DNA from: Geminocystis sp. NIES-3708
Lineage (GTDB): Bacteria; Cyanobacteriota; Cyanobacteriia; Cyanobacteriales; Cyanobacteriaceae
Length of the DNA: 64,000 bases
Assembly: GCF_001548095.1 (NCBI RefSeq)
Contig: NZ_AP014815.1
Coordinates: 310,001 to 374,000 of the forward strand
Reading direction: 5' to 3'
Part shown: positions 1 through 8,665 of the stretch, one piece after another
Layout of the letters: the number at the start of each line of letters is the position of its first letter
Numbering within the stretch: position 1 is the stretch's first letter
Translations under genes and position numbers: made by a program
The notes under the pieces: generated by a model
What the model saw: only the letters and a program-made list of their open reading frames with translations
The model's database searches: none
Told to the model about the DNA's origin: nothing

Positions 1-174
1 AACTTATCTTAGGATACAAATGAGAAAGATGTCAATATGTTTTTTATGTCAAGAAAAAATCTATTCTAATTTGTTTTTAAAATGTTTTTTGATTGTTTTA
101 ATCTGATTTTGTGTTATAATTTTCTTTAACAGTCATGTATTATTTTCTATATCCATTTATCAAGTCTTAAAGTT

Positions 175-708
175 ATGCCTCAAAAAACTTTAGAAACGAA
201 AGTAATTGAACCTATCCGCAAGGAAGGATTAAAACAATTAGCCGAAAAAGCTCGTAATAATCCCCAAGCGATCGCCACAGTAAAAACTCGAACTATTTTA
301 GAGGGAAAGTTTCGTAATTTAAACTATGTGCGTGATTTACCAGCTCATGTAATTGATGAACCACCAACTCTATTAGGAGATGATACTGCCCCCAATCCTT
401 CTGAAGCGGTTTTAGCGGCGTTGGGTTCGTGTTTATCTGTGGGAATTCATGCTAATGCGATTAGTAGAGGCATTAATTTAACGAAATTAGAATTAAACCT
501 AGAAGGTGATATTAATATTACTGGTGTCTGGGGCATTGGTGATTTATCAGAAAAAAGACTAGGTTTTACAGATATTCGAGTCAAAGTCGATATTGAAGGG
601 GATACTACCAGAGAAGAATTAGATGCCCTTATTGTCCATTCAAATAATTGGTCTCCTGTGGCGAATACTTTACGTTTACCCGTCAATATTGATGTGTCTT
701 TAGCCTAG
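175..708 (+). CDS. OsmC family protein (atypical, one cysteine)
   Basis: This 177-residue protein has the OsmC/Ohr fold signature: a central helix containing GSCLSVG (Cys86), a beta-rich middle part and a C-terminal SPVANTLRLPVNI segment. OsmC and Ohr proteins reduce organic peroxides with a Cys pair in the cytoplasm. Only the first cysteine is present; the second position falls in the HSNNWSPVANTL stretch near residue 159, which has no Cys. That pattern is known in a broad OsmC subgroup of uncertain function, so peroxidase activity should not be assumed. About 30 residues precede the OsmC domain. The gene stands alone with an AT-rich upstream region; the ATG at 175 is the first good start and has no clear ribosome binding site. 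Confidence 0.88.
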   Translation: MPQKTLETKVIEPIRKEGLKQLAEKARNNPQAIATVKTRTILEGKFRNLNYVRDLPAHVIDEPPTLLGDDTAPNPSEAVLAALGSCLSVGIHANAISRGINLTKLELNLEGDINITGVWGIGDLSEKRLGFTDIRVKVDIEGDTTREELDALIVHSNNWSPVANTLRLPVNIDVSLA

Positions 709-725
709 TAAATTATTTTAATAAA

Positions 726-887
726 ATGTTGGGAGTAAGGGCTGGTTTAGGTTATTATATTTTAGATACTCGTGATCGTCTTGCCTACTCAGAACTATTA
801 TCAGTAATTATAATTATTGGTGCTATTGGTTATGGACTTGATTTAGCTTTTCGTTTAGCAGATCAATATTGGAAACATGAAAGATAA
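726..887 (+). pseudogene. C-terminal remnant of an ABC transporter permease
   Basis: A 53-codon open stretch starting MLGVRAGLGYYILDTRD and ending in a hydrophobic helix plus a basic tail. It resembles the last 50 residues of nitrate/sulfonate/taurine-type ABC permeases (BPD_transp_1), where an AE-x-G-x-x-S/A-GLGY-x-I motif is followed by the final membrane helix. The rest of a permease (about 200 residues) is absent: the frame runs back into the OsmC gene without homology. I read it as a decayed gene tail left by a deletion or rearrangement. It could instead be a small membrane protein that is still translated, since the frame is intact. Confidence 0.5.
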
Positions 888-891
888 AGTC

Positions 892-955
892 AGTAGATGG
901 AAAAGTTAATTTATAAACACTTCGATTTGTAAGTCTTTTTCCTATCTACTTTTTT
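892..955 (+). terminator. Hairpin followed by T-run
   Basis: An inverted repeat pairs AGTAGATGGAAAAG (from 892) with CTTTTTCCTATCTACT (935-950), with one bulged base and a loop of about 30 nt, and a run of T follows from 949. It lies between the permease remnant and the convergent PTPS gene and probably ends transcription from the left. Confidence 0.5.
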
Positions 956-985
956 CATCAGAAAACCCATGAAGGCAAACTTTCT

Positions 986-1858
986 TTATGTTAAAAGAGG
1001 TTGTAAATTAAATTCCCCAATTTTTTCTCCTTTTAATATTGATTTACGACAGAAAATTTCGCAGGAATTATTCGGACTTTCAATTAATTTTACTTTATCT
1101 AATTGCGCACCTAATTTACTGATAGGTTCTTGTAATAACTGAGCAATATAAACAGCAATATTTTCCGCAGTCGGTACTATTTCTGCAAAATAAGGTATGT
1201 CTTTATTGAGAAAAGTGTGATCAAAAGGCTCTACTACATAATCATCAACAACTTTTTGTAAAGCAACTAGATCTATAATCATACCTGTACGAGCATCCAT
1301 TTCACCTGTTACTGATACTTCTAAATGATAATTGTGTCCGTGACCATTAGGACGAGCACATTTACCATAAATTTCGGTATTTTCTTCAAAACTTAACTCA
1401 GGTAAAGCTAAACGATGTGCGGCACTAAAATGAGTTTGGATAGTTAAAGTGGCTTCCATATTATTTCCTTGATAATTAACCCAAAGTTGAGAATGTTCGT
1501 ACAATTGTATATCTACTAATGGTAAATGAGGTGATAAACGTTCCCATATTACCTTTGCAATATTTTCGGTAGTCGGTAATGTTACCTCAAATTCAGCCCA
1601 TGTATCATTAAGATAGCTATAGTCTAACTGGCTAGTAACTTCTTGTTTGATAACTTTCTTGACGTTAGAAAGATTTTGTACCATGCCATATTTATCCAAT
1701 TCACCGATAATAGATACATATAGCACATAGTTATGTCCATGACCCGGAAAACGACTATTTGCCCCAAATTTGGTTTGATTTTCTGATTCTGATAACTCTG
1801 GCAACCAATAACGATGACTAGCGCTAAATTTCGCCCTACGATTGACGACACATTCCAT
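986..1858 (-). CDS. queD: Tandem 6-carboxytetrahydropterin synthase / PTPS-like fusion
   Basis: Two PTPS/QueD domains are fused in 290 residues. Such enzymes use a zinc ion to convert dihydroneopterin triphosphate to 6-carboxy- or 6-pyruvoyl-tetrahydropterin, for queuosine/deazapurine or pterin synthesis. Domain 2 (about 135-280) is complete: zinc ligands H148, H173 and H175 (NGHGHNY) and the catalytic cysteine C167 in YGKCARP. Domain 1 (about 1-125) keeps H15, H40 and H42 (PGHGHNY) but has Asn34 where the catalytic Cys should be, so it probably cannot complete the reaction and may be structural. Active PTPS proteins are oligomers, so the fusion may supply two subunits at once. Start ATG at 1858; monocistronic. 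Confidence 0.87.
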   Translation of the reverse strand: MECVVNRRAKFSASHRYWLPELSESENQTKFGANSRFPGHGHNYVLYVSIIGELDKYGMVQNLSNVKKVIKQEVTSQLDYSYLNDTWAEFEVTLPTTENIAKVIWERLSPHLPLVDIQLYEHSQLWVNYQGNNMEATLTIQTHFSAAHRLALPELSFEENTEIYGKCARPNGHGHNYHLEVSVTGEMDARTGMIIDLVALQKVVDDYVVEPFDHTFLNKDIPYFAEIVPTAENIAVYIAQLLQEPISKLGAQLDKVKLIESPNNSCEIFCRKSILKGEKIGEFNLQPLLT

Positions 1859-1984
1859 ATAATAATTGGTAATTAGTTAGTTGATGCTTATCTTTAAGAT
1901 TCTTATATTAATTTACCATTTTTAGCTTTACTCTGCTTAATGTTTTATTAAACCTCTTGCAAAATAAAAGAGATAATTAGATTT

Positions 1985-2824
1985 ATGGTTGATGTGTTAT
2001 TAATTTTTTTATTAATTATTTTTATTTTTATTTATTATGTAATTATTCCTGAACAAATAAAAAGAAGAAGAAAATATTTAAAACAGACAAATTTTTCTCT
2101 GGATTGGCACAATTTTTTAGAAAAAAATATTTATCTATATCGTATTTTACCAATTCATTTAAAGTTGGAATTACAAGATTATATCAAAGTTTTTTTAGCA
2201 GAAAAGCAGTTTATTGGTCAAAATGGTTTTACTATCACTTTTGAGGTAAAATTAACTATCGCATCCCAAGCGAGTGTCTTATTATTAGGGGATAAAGAGA
2301 ATAGACGGAATTATTTTCCCTATCTTAAATATATTTATGTTTATCCTGATATTGTCATTGACAATCAAAATCCGAAAGAAAAACCTTTAATATTATTAGG
2401 TCTATCATCTGTTGGCAATAAGAGTGGTTATGATGGGGTAGTATATTTATCATGGAATGAAGTGACAAAACAATCTCAATTTCCCTCTAAGGGTGAAAAT
2501 GTAATTTTACACGAATTTGCTCATCAACTTGATCAAGAATTTGGTAACGCTACGGGAATGCCTCGCTTAAAAAATTTACAAGATAGTTTAATCTGGGGTG
2601 AAATTTTTGCGAAGGAATATTATGATCATTGTCAAGCAGTGAAAAAAAATTATCCTACAGTAATAGATTCTTATGGTGCAATCAACAGTGCAGAATTTTT
2701 TGCGGTAGTAACGGAGGCTTTTTTTCTTAACTCAAGACTTTTTAAGGCGCATCATCCTTTGCTATATCAACAACTGTGTAAATATTATAATCTTGATCCT
2801 ATCTCATGGACAGTTGATAGTTGA
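1985..2824 (+). CDS. MtfA-like zinc peptidase (M90 family)
   Basis: 279 residues. A single N-terminal membrane helix (about 2-22, very rich in Ile/Leu/Phe) is followed by a cytosolic domain with HEFAHQLDQEFG (residues about 176-187), the HExxH zinc site of the M90 / MtfA (DgsA anti-repressor-like) family, and a downstream FFAVVTEAFF helix typical of the group. E. coli MtfA is a zinc aminopeptidase that binds the Mlc repressor, but cyanobacteria lack Mlc, so the substrate here is unknown. The N-terminal anchor is common in cyanobacterial members. The gene is followed by short direct repeats at about 2810-2850 and then by prfB on the same strand. Confidence 0.8.
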   Translation: MVDVLLIFLLIIFIFIYYVIIPEQIKRRRKYLKQTNFSLDWHNFLEKNIYLYRILPIHLKLELQDYIKVFLAEKQFIGQNGFTITFEVKLTIASQASVLLLGDKENRRNYFPYLKYIYVYPDIVIDNQNPKEKPLILLGLSSVGNKSGYDGVVYLSWNEVTKQSQFPSKGENVILHEFAHQLDQEFGNATGMPRLKNLQDSLIWGEIFAKEYYDHCQAVKKNYPTVIDSYGAINSAEFFAVVTEAFFLNSRLFKAHHPLLYQQLCKYYNLDPISWTVDS

Positions 2825-2850
2825 CAGTTAACAATTAACCATTGACAATA
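2810..2850. repeat. Short CAGTTGA/CAGTTAA-type direct repeats
   Basis: A cluster of related short words (cagttgat, agttgaca, gttaacaa, attaacca, ttgacaat) overlaps the stop codon of the peptidase gene. It looks like the short tandemly repeated repetitive sequences found in cyanobacterial intergenic regions. No function can be read from it. Confidence 0.4.
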
Positions 2851-2917
2851 GAATTTATTGAAACAACTAAATCATAATTGACAAAAAATTCAAAGCTCGG
2901 AAGAATATAGAATAGGA

Positions 2918-4016
2918 ATGGAATTATCAGATTTAAAGAGAGATATTAACATAATCAGTGATCGCCTGGGTAAAACTCAGGACTATCTTTGACATACCCA
3001 ATCTTAAGGCACAAATTGTTGATTTAGAACAAGTAGCTTCTCAGCCAGAATTTTGGGATAGTGGAGATGAAGCACAACAAACTTTACAACAATTAAATGA
3101 TGTTAAGTCAAATTTAGAGCAATTTTATCACTGGCAAAATAACTTAGAAGATACCAAAGCAATTATTGAATTATTAGAATTAGAAGGAGATGAAGAATTA
3201 TTTACGGAAGCACAAAATAATATCATTGATTTAACTCGTGATTTGGATAAGTGGGAATTGCAAAAATTACTGAGTGGCACTTATGATCAAAAAGGTGCTA
3301 TTCTCACCATTAATGCTGGTGCTGGTGGTACAGATGCACAGGATTGGGCTCAAATGTTACTAAGAATGTACACTCGTTGGGCAGAAAAACAAAATTATCA
3401 AGTTACTTTAGCAGAAATTTCCGAAGGAGACGAGGCAGGTATCAAGTCAGCAACTTTAGAAATTGAAGGGAAATATGCTTTTGGTTATCTTAAAGGAGAA
3501 AAAGGCACACATCGTTTAGTTAGAATCTCCCCTTATAACGCTAACGGCAAAAGACAAACCAGTTTTGCGGGAGTGGATGTTATGCCGAATTTAGGAGATG
3601 ATGCCGTTAAGTTAGATATTCCAGATAAAGATTTAGATATTTCAACTACTCGCTCTGGGGGCAAAGGAGGACAAAATGTTAATAAGGTAGAAACGGCTGT
3701 GCGTATTGTTCATATTCCTACAGGTATTGCGGTCAAATGTACTCAACAAAGATCACAGTTACAAAATAAAGAAAAAGCATTAGCTATACTCAAAGGTAAA
3801 CTATTGATAGTTTTAGAAGAGCAAAGAGCGAAGGAGATTGCCGAAATTCGAGGGGATATAGTGGAAGCCGCATGGGGAAATCAAATCCGTAACTATGTTT
3901 TTCACCCTTATCAATTAGTCAAAGATTTGCGTACTAATATCGAAACAACAGCAGTCAATGATGTTTTAGATGGTGAATTAAATAACTTTGTGGAAGCATA
4001 TTTAAGAAACTTATAA
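2918..4016 (+). CDS. prfB: Peptide chain release factor 2 with programmed +1 frameshift
   Basis: RF2 recognises UGA and UAA stop codons and triggers peptide release. The gene is in two frames: 2918-2989 encodes [18 protein letters not shown] and six more residues ending in YL, then CTT TGA C at 2987-2993 requires a +1 shift so that translation continues at GAC (2991). The joined protein is 365 residues, the same length as E. coli RF2, and places GGQ (peptidyl hydrolysis) at residues 250-252, exactly as in E. coli. The codon-recognition tripeptide reads SPY at 204-206 rather than SPF. An ATG in the second frame only (2958) would remove the conserved N-terminus and should not be used. High cellular RF2 favours termination at UGA, so the gene is self-regulated. 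Confidence 0.95.
2976..2993 (+). promoter_or_regulatory. prfB: prfB programmed +1 frameshift site
   Basis: The slippery sequence TAT CTT TGA C has the in-frame UGA at 2990-2992. A purine-rich CAGGA element lies just upstream at 2978-2982, where E. coli has its AGGGGG internal Shine-Dalgarno. Slippage of the CUU-decoding tRNA by one base puts GAC in frame. Confidence 0.92.
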
Positions 4017-4124
4017 GATAAAATCATGTTTATTTTTTCATAAATTAAATTGTGATTTTTTCTGCACAATATTTGTTAAGAATATGCTATTGTTGGTGGT
4101 GCATCATATAGAGAACATCTAACT

Positions 4125-5165
4125 ATGCAACCTCCTTCATCGAAATTGTGGAACAATTTCAGCAACTCAATTCTTCTGCGTTTTTTGCTACTTTTTGCCT
4201 GTGGTTGGTCAATCGTAATTTTAATAAATTATTTTTATAACACGATCGCCTTGTTTGCCATTGCTGGGATTTTCGCTACTTTGTTAAATTACCCTGTGGT
4301 TTGGTTATCTCTTTATTTACCACGAGGAGTTGCCATTGCTACTACTTTTATTGTTGCTGTAGCCTTAGTGATAGGCATAATTTTAATTATAGGTATAGAA
4401 GTAATTAATCAAGGACAAGGATTATTAAACGAACTTCAAGACACATTAAATGAAGAAAATTTTTTACCTTTTCAGAATTTTTTAGAGAAACTAGAAATTG
4501 ATAAAATAATTTCAACACTACAAACAGGATTAGCTTCTGGTTTAACCATCGTACAAACAATTTTTTCCAGCGTATTTAAAGTAATTTTTGGTGCTGTAAT
4601 TACTGTTTATATGTTGATTGACGGTAACAAATTATGGCAATCATTTCTTAAATTAATACCATTGTCATCTCGTGATCGTTTTAAACAAACTTTTATACAA
4701 AGTTTTCTCGGATTTTTACGAGGACAATTATTATTAATGATATTTTTATCAATATCCACTTTTATTATTTTCTCTCTTTTTGGAGTTCCTTATGCACTAA
4801 TTTTATCTATCATTATTGGTATTTTAGATGCCATTCCGGGTATCGGTGCAACTTTAGGTATTGTAGTAGTCACATTATTAGTTTTTACTTCTGAAGGCGG
4901 TACTATGGCTTTAACAGTAGTAATTATTAGTGTTTTGCTACAACAAATCCAAGATAATATTATTCATCCTAAAGTGATGAGTAATGCTTTACAACTAGAT
5001 CCTGTACTTTTATTTTTAGCTTTATTTATCGGTGAAAGAATTGCAGGATTATTGGGAGTTTTTCTTGCTATTCCCATTGCAGGAATGATTGGGGCTTGGA
5101 TGCGATCATTCAAAGTTGAAGAATCTATATTATTAGAAGAAACTTCCGAAAATATTAATAATTAA
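4125..5165 (+). CDS. AI-2E family transporter (UPF0118/PerM type)
   Basis: 346-residue polytopic membrane protein with about eight predicted helices: two or three near the N-terminus, a soluble segment at about 100-135, and a cluster from about 150 to 330. The family-typical motifs are in the C-terminal half: PYALILSIIIGILDAIPGIG and QQIQDNIIHPKVM. The family covers the TqsA AI-2 exporter, PerM and Na+/H+ antiporters, so the transported substrate cannot be told from sequence. Monocistronic, with an ATG start at 4125. The preceding region has an AT-rich tract and no obvious regulatory site. Confidence 0.88.
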   Translation: MQPPSSKLWNNFSNSILLRFLLLFACGWSIVILINYFYNTIALFAIAGIFATLLNYPVVWLSLYLPRGVAIATTFIVAVALVIGIILIIGIEVINQGQGLLNELQDTLNEENFLPFQNFLEKLEIDKIISTLQTGLASGLTIVQTIFSSVFKVIFGAVITVYMLIDGNKLWQSFLKLIPLSSRDRFKQTFIQSFLGFLRGQLLLMIFLSISTFIIFSLFGVPYALILSIIIGILDAIPGIGATLGIVVVTLLVFTSEGGTMALTVVIISVLLQQIQDNIIHPKVMSNALQLDPVLLFLALFIGERIAGLLGVFLAIPIAGMIGAWMRSFKVEESILLEETSENINN

Positions 5166-5200
5166 TATAAAATTCAATAATTACCTATTTTTATTTTGAA

Positions 5201-5251
5201 CTTAGGTTATTTAATGAATTAGGATTTAGAAAAATCAACCTAAAACCTAAG
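5201..5251. terminator. Inverted repeat between convergent genes
   Basis: CTTAGGTT at 5201-5208 pairs perfectly with AACCTAAG at 5244-5251. It sits between two convergent genes (the AI-2E protein and the DUF6515 protein) and could end transcription from both sides. The loop is long and there is no strong T-run, so confidence is low. Confidence 0.3.
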
Positions 5252-5262
5252 AAGTTAGACTA

Positions 5263-6129
5263 TTAAAACTGAACTACTTTATATACCGTTGCTCCGTTTT
5301 GATAAAAAGTCTCATAATAAACACCAGCACAATCATAGTATTGAGTGTTTTCCTCTTGAATTATATTACATCCATCAGGTAAGTAGTTAACCACCGCACC
5401 AATAGGGGGAGAAATCACCGTATAAGAGTCATTTACAGGCTCTAAATATACACCATCGGAATAAATATAGGAATTTGAGCCGACATAAACAGTGTCATAA
5501 TAAGGTGGAGGAGAAGAAACCGTTGCTCCTAGTATAACTCCTGTGGTAAATCCTACCGCCGCAGTCCATGCTCCCCATCCAGAAGGTGCATAGTAACCCC
5601 CACCATACCATCCTCCCCCTCGCCAATTATTGTTACGAAAGTCTTGACGATTATCCTGACGATTACTAGCATTTTGTTGACGATTATCCTGACGATTACC
5701 CGCATTTTGTTGACGATTATCTTGACGATTACCCGCATTGTCTTGACGAGTGCCTTGACGATCGTTTCTGATATTTTGGCGATCGCCTTGATTTTGTTGA
5801 CGATTACCTTGACGATTACCAGCATTTTGTTGACGAGTGCCTTGACGAGCTTGAGAACGTGAATTACTGAAATTACCTCGATTTTGTAAACTAGAGCTAC
5901 TACCGACTCGTGAAGATGCACCACCGCCTCTATTCACAGTCGATCTTGAGCCACCAGATCTTGCTCCACCAGATCTTTGTACACTACTTGTTCTCGCACC
6001 ACCGCCTCTACCACCTCCACCTCTACCACCTCCACCTCTTCCTGCATAAACAACATCAGAAAGAAGAATTAAAGTAGTGAATAGTACTGTTAGAGTCAAA
6101 ATAAAGGGTTTATAGGATAAATTTTTCAT
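5263..6129 (-). CDS. Secreted Gly/Arg/Asn/Gln-rich DUF6515-type protein
   Basis: 288 residues. A signal peptide or N-terminal helix (about 9-30, ending VVYAGRGG) leads into a low-complexity half: glycine/arginine-rich GRGGGGRGGG, then Ser/Arg-rich, then eight or more imperfect NRQDNRQQ-type units at about 85-165. A short hydrophobic Gly-rich segment (GWGAWTAAVGFTTGVILGATV) follows, and the conserved C-terminal domain (about 205-288) carries YYDTVYVGSN, SPPIGAVVNYLP, CNIIQ and YYDCAGVYYE. That C-terminal pattern matches DUF6515, usually an envelope protein of unknown role. Two cysteines in this domain could pair. The DUF2092 gene lies immediately upstream on the same strand and the two probably form an operon. 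Confidence 0.75.
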   Translation of the reverse strand: MKNLSYKPFILTLTVLFTTLILLSDVVYAGRGGGGRGGGGRGGGARTSSVQRSGGARSGGSRSTVNRGGGASSRVGSSSSLQNRGNFSNSRSQARQGTRQQNAGNRQGNRQQNQGDRQNIRNDRQGTRQDNAGNRQDNRQQNAGNRQDNRQQNASNRQDNRQDFRNNNWRGGGWYGGGYYAPSGWGAWTAAVGFTTGVILGATVSSPPPYYDTVYVGSNSYIYSDGVYLEPVNDSYTVISPPIGAVVNYLPDGCNIIQEENTQYYDCAGVYYETFYQNGATVYKVVQF

Positions 6130-6179
6130 AGTCTTAATTTCTTAAAAATATTAAGTTATAACAATTATGGACAAGTGAT

Positions 6180-6974
6180 TTAAGGAAATGGAGGTAACAT
6201 TTGAATTTGAACATCATCTTTCATCGGTTTAAAGATAAAAGTTTCTTTGGGGATAGAAGATTCAAAATTCCAGTCAGAAAATAACACCGTATATTGAGGA
6301 GAGTTCGGTAATTTTTTATAAGTAAGAAGGATTTTAGAAATTAAAGGAGGTTCGGTTTGACTAATCCATAATTGTCCATCCCAATCTTCTGTGACAATTA
6401 AAATATGGTCATTTTCCACTCGATTAACTAAATCACTTCCAATATATAAAGGATCTTCCGTTGCCGATTCTAAAACATTGCAAGGATTGTTAACTAACAA
6501 GTTAGACATGGGAATGGTAAAGCCATGTTTTTCCTCAATATTATTAACTAATTCATCAAGGGTAGCAGGCGCTTTTTTCGTGGCAAAGACTTTGAGATCA
6601 GGGGAAAATAAAGTAAAATTCTTACCATCATAGTAAAAATGTTTGTTACCTTGATCTCCCACATAATCAGTATGTAAAAAATTTGGTTTTTGAACTTCTA
6701 CTTTCTGATAACCGCTATATTGAACTTTTGATCCCGATTCTAAGACATTATCATAAGTAATATCCATTGTTACAGTGAAAGAAGACTTACTTTTGAGAAA
6801 ATCACATACTTGGGTTAATAATTTATCAGTAGTTATAGATGATGTTTGACTCGACGATGTTGTATCATCCTGATTTTGAGCTTCTACTTTTTCGCTGAGA
6901 GTAAAAGTAGTTATCAGGCTTATGATCAACACAAAAAAGATATGAGGATTAATCATAGTATAATTGTCAACCAA
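6180..6974 (-). CDS. DUF2092 family envelope protein (LolA-like fold)
   Basis: Up to 264 residues. An N-terminal signal sequence (MINPHIFFVLIISLITTF...) suggests the true start is the second ATG at 6956. The mature part carries a C-terminal lipoprotein-carrier-like beta domain: CDFLKSKSSFTVTMDITYD, FYYDGKNFTLFSPDLKVFAT, ATLDELVNNIEEKHG and DWDGQLWIS..EPPLISKILLTY, which are the DUF2092 landmarks. Such proteins resemble LolA/LolB and may carry or bind a hydrophobic ligand in the periplasm, but no role is established. It lies 50 bp upstream of the DUF6515 gene, an association I recall from other bacteria, so the products may act together in the envelope. Confidence 0.78.
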   Translation of the reverse strand: MVDNYTMINPHIFFVLIISLITTFTLSEKVEAQNQDDTTSSSQTSSITTDKLLTQVCDFLKSKSSFTVTMDITYDNVLESGSKVQYSGYQKVEVQKPNFLHTDYVGDQGNKHFYYDGKNFTLFSPDLKVFATKKAPATLDELVNNIEEKHGFTIPMSNLLVNNPCNVLESATEDPLYIGSDLVNRVENDHILIVTEDWDGQLWISQTEPPLISKILLTYKKLPNSPQYTVLFSDWNFESSIPKETFIFKPMKDDVQIQMLPPFP

Positions 6975-7265
6975 ATTGTATTGTTGAGTGAAGAATTTAT
7001 TTCTTTACCTGTTTAATTCCTTGCCCTTGTATTTATTTTCACCAGTGAATTTCAGTTTTAGTGCAAAATCTAAGTTTATTTTCCAGATTTGCGAATGGGG
7101 AGACAATTATGATTTGTCAATAAATTCTCCTACTGAACAATTTTCCCAAAATATTACTGAAAATAGCAAAAAAATTTACAAATTGTAAAATAAATAAAAA
7201 ATATGGGATCATTCACGATCATTTGTTACAATAACATGGGAAATGTAAGGATAAATTAACAGTCT

Positions 7266-7769
7266 TTGAGTCAATCACTAGAAATTCCTAAACTCGATAC
7301 CTTGGCACAAGAATTAGCAGCTATTCAGCAAACAAGCTCGAAAAAAATAGCTTTGCTAGGTTCTCGCCATGTTCCAATTACTCATCAGCATTTAATCGAA
7401 ATGATGAGTTATGCACTTGTGTTAGAAGGCAATAGAATCATTACTTCTGGGGCGGCTGGAACTAATTCAGCGGCTATTAGAGGGGCGATGCGTGCCGATC
7501 CTAATTTACTGACAGTAATATTACCTCAAAGTCTAGCTCGTCAACCAAGAGAATCTCAAGATCAACTAAATCAGGTTATTCACCTAGTGGAAAATCAAGA
7601 TCACGATCATCTCTCGTTAGGGGAAGCTAGTGCTATTTGTAACCGTGATATTATTTCTCGTTGTCAGCAGTTGATTTGTTTCGCTTTTCATGATAGTCAT
7701 ACTTTAATGCAAACTTGTGAAGAGGCTGATGAACAACGAAAATTAGTAACTCGATTTTATTTTGATTAA
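7266..7769 (+). CDS. DprA/LOG-like Rossmann protein (cyanobacterial 'DNA recombination-mediator protein A')
   Basis: 167 residues beginning with TTG at 7266; an in-frame stop at 7257 leaves no upstream alternative. The sequence shows a Rossmann-like nucleotide-binding fold: IALLGSRHVP near residue 32, then GNRIITSGAAGTNSAAIRGAMRADPNLLTVILP, which matches the GSGGA-type phosphate-binding region of DprA and lysine-decarboxylase-like (LOG) proteins. Cyanobacterial members are commonly labelled DNA recombination-mediator protein A, although they are much shorter than DprA (about 370 residues) and lack its DNA-binding and SAM-like domains. A role in competence or in nucleotide-ligand metabolism is therefore only a possibility. 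Confidence 0.72.
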   Translation: MSQSLEIPKLDTLAQELAAIQQTSSKKIALLGSRHVPITHQHLIEMMSYALVLEGNRIITSGAAGTNSAAIRGAMRADPNLLTVILPQSLARQPRESQDQLNQVIHLVENQDHDHLSLGEASAICNRDIISRCQQLICFAFHDSHTLMQTCEEADEQRKLVTRFYFD

Positions 7770-7999
7770 TGGTGCAATCGGTTTCATGCAGGAGGCTTAA
7801 GGCAAAACGATCAAATTTTGTCTTGTCTCGTGCTTGATTTGTTTTTTTGGCGATTTCATAAAAACGATTTATGGAGTTGCTCATAGGTTGAAATAAAAAT
7901 ATAAATAGAGAAAATGATTCTATGAGTCATTAGTAAGGGATAAAGATGTGAGATAATTAAGTATTGTTAACAAAATTATCAACTTATTTATTATATTAC

Positions 8000-8665
8000 G
8001 TGGATAAACTTCGTACCGTTTCGGACACTAAAAGAAATTTTTATCAACATCACAATCGCCCCATTAATTCTATTTATCGCCGTGTGGTAGAAGAATTAAT
8101 GGTAGAAATGCACTTGTTATCTGTTAATGTTGATTTTCGTTCTGATCCTGTTTATTATTTGGGTGTATGTCAGAGTTTTAATCAATTTATGAATGGTTAT
8201 ACTCCAGAATCTGATAAGGAATCAATTTTTAGGGCATTATGCCAGTCTATGGGTGATAATCCTGATGAATATCGTTATAAATCGGACACTTTACTTAATT
8301 TTGCCACTCAAAAATCCCCTCAAGATTTAATTAACTGGTTACTTTCTCCTGATAATGATAATGGTATGGATGCCGTTGCCGATCATTGGCGTTATGCTTT
8401 AGATAATCCTAATTTTAAATATAGTCGTTTATTTGCCATTGGGTTTTATAGTTTATTGGAAAAAAGTGATTCTGAAATTGTCAAAGATGAAACTAAGTTT
8501 TCTGAGCTAATTAAACCTTTAACTGATAAATTAAATTTACCTATTGATAAACTTAAAAAAGACTTAGAGTTATATCGTAGTAATATTGAAAAAATGACTC
8601 AAATGCTTATCGTATTAGCTGATACTCTTGAAGCTAGTAAGAAAAAAAGACTAGAAAAAAATTAG
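8000..8665 (+). CDS. thf1: Thylakoid formation protein Thf1 / Psb29
   Basis: Thf1/Psb29 binds the FtsH thylakoid protease complex and is needed for photosystem II repair and thylakoid biogenesis. The sequence starts (GTG at 8000) DKLRTVSDTKRNFYQHH, matching the family's conserved N-terminus, and continues with RPINSIYRRVVEELMVEMHL and YLGVCQSFNQFMNGY; it ends in a Lys/Glu-rich coiled tail (about 190-221). I choose GTG 8000 over the upstream TTG at 7964 because the family begins next to RTVSDTKR. Length, 221 residues, is a little below the usual 230-250. The stop codon overlaps a heptanucleotide repeat. Monocistronic. Confidence 0.92.
   Translation: MDKLRTVSDTKRNFYQHHNRPINSIYRRVVEELMVEMHLLSVNVDFRSDPVYYLGVCQSFNQFMNGYTPESDKESIFRALCQSMGDNPDEYRYKSDTLLNFATQKSPQDLINWLLSPDNDNGMDAVADHWRYALDNPNFKYSRLFAIGFYSLLEKSDSEIVKDETKFSELIKPLTDKLNLPIDKLKKDLELYRSNIEKMTQMLIVLADTLEASKKKRLEKN

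Noticed and set aside
5553-5924. Long alternative frames on both strands across the NRQDNRQQ repeat
   Set aside because: They arise from the periodic repeat in the DUF6515 gene.
7201-7265. Alternative upstream start for the DprA/LOG-like gene
   Set aside because: An in-frame TAA at 7257-7259 blocks it; TTG 7266 is the only start available.
7651-7884. Minus-strand 77-codon frame starting MSNSINRFYEIAKKTNQ
   Set aside because: It overlaps the 3' end of the DprA/LOG-like gene on the other strand. The N-terminal 40 residues (KTKFDRFALSLLHE) look oddly protein-like and might be a gene fragment, but I could not place it, so I do not call it.
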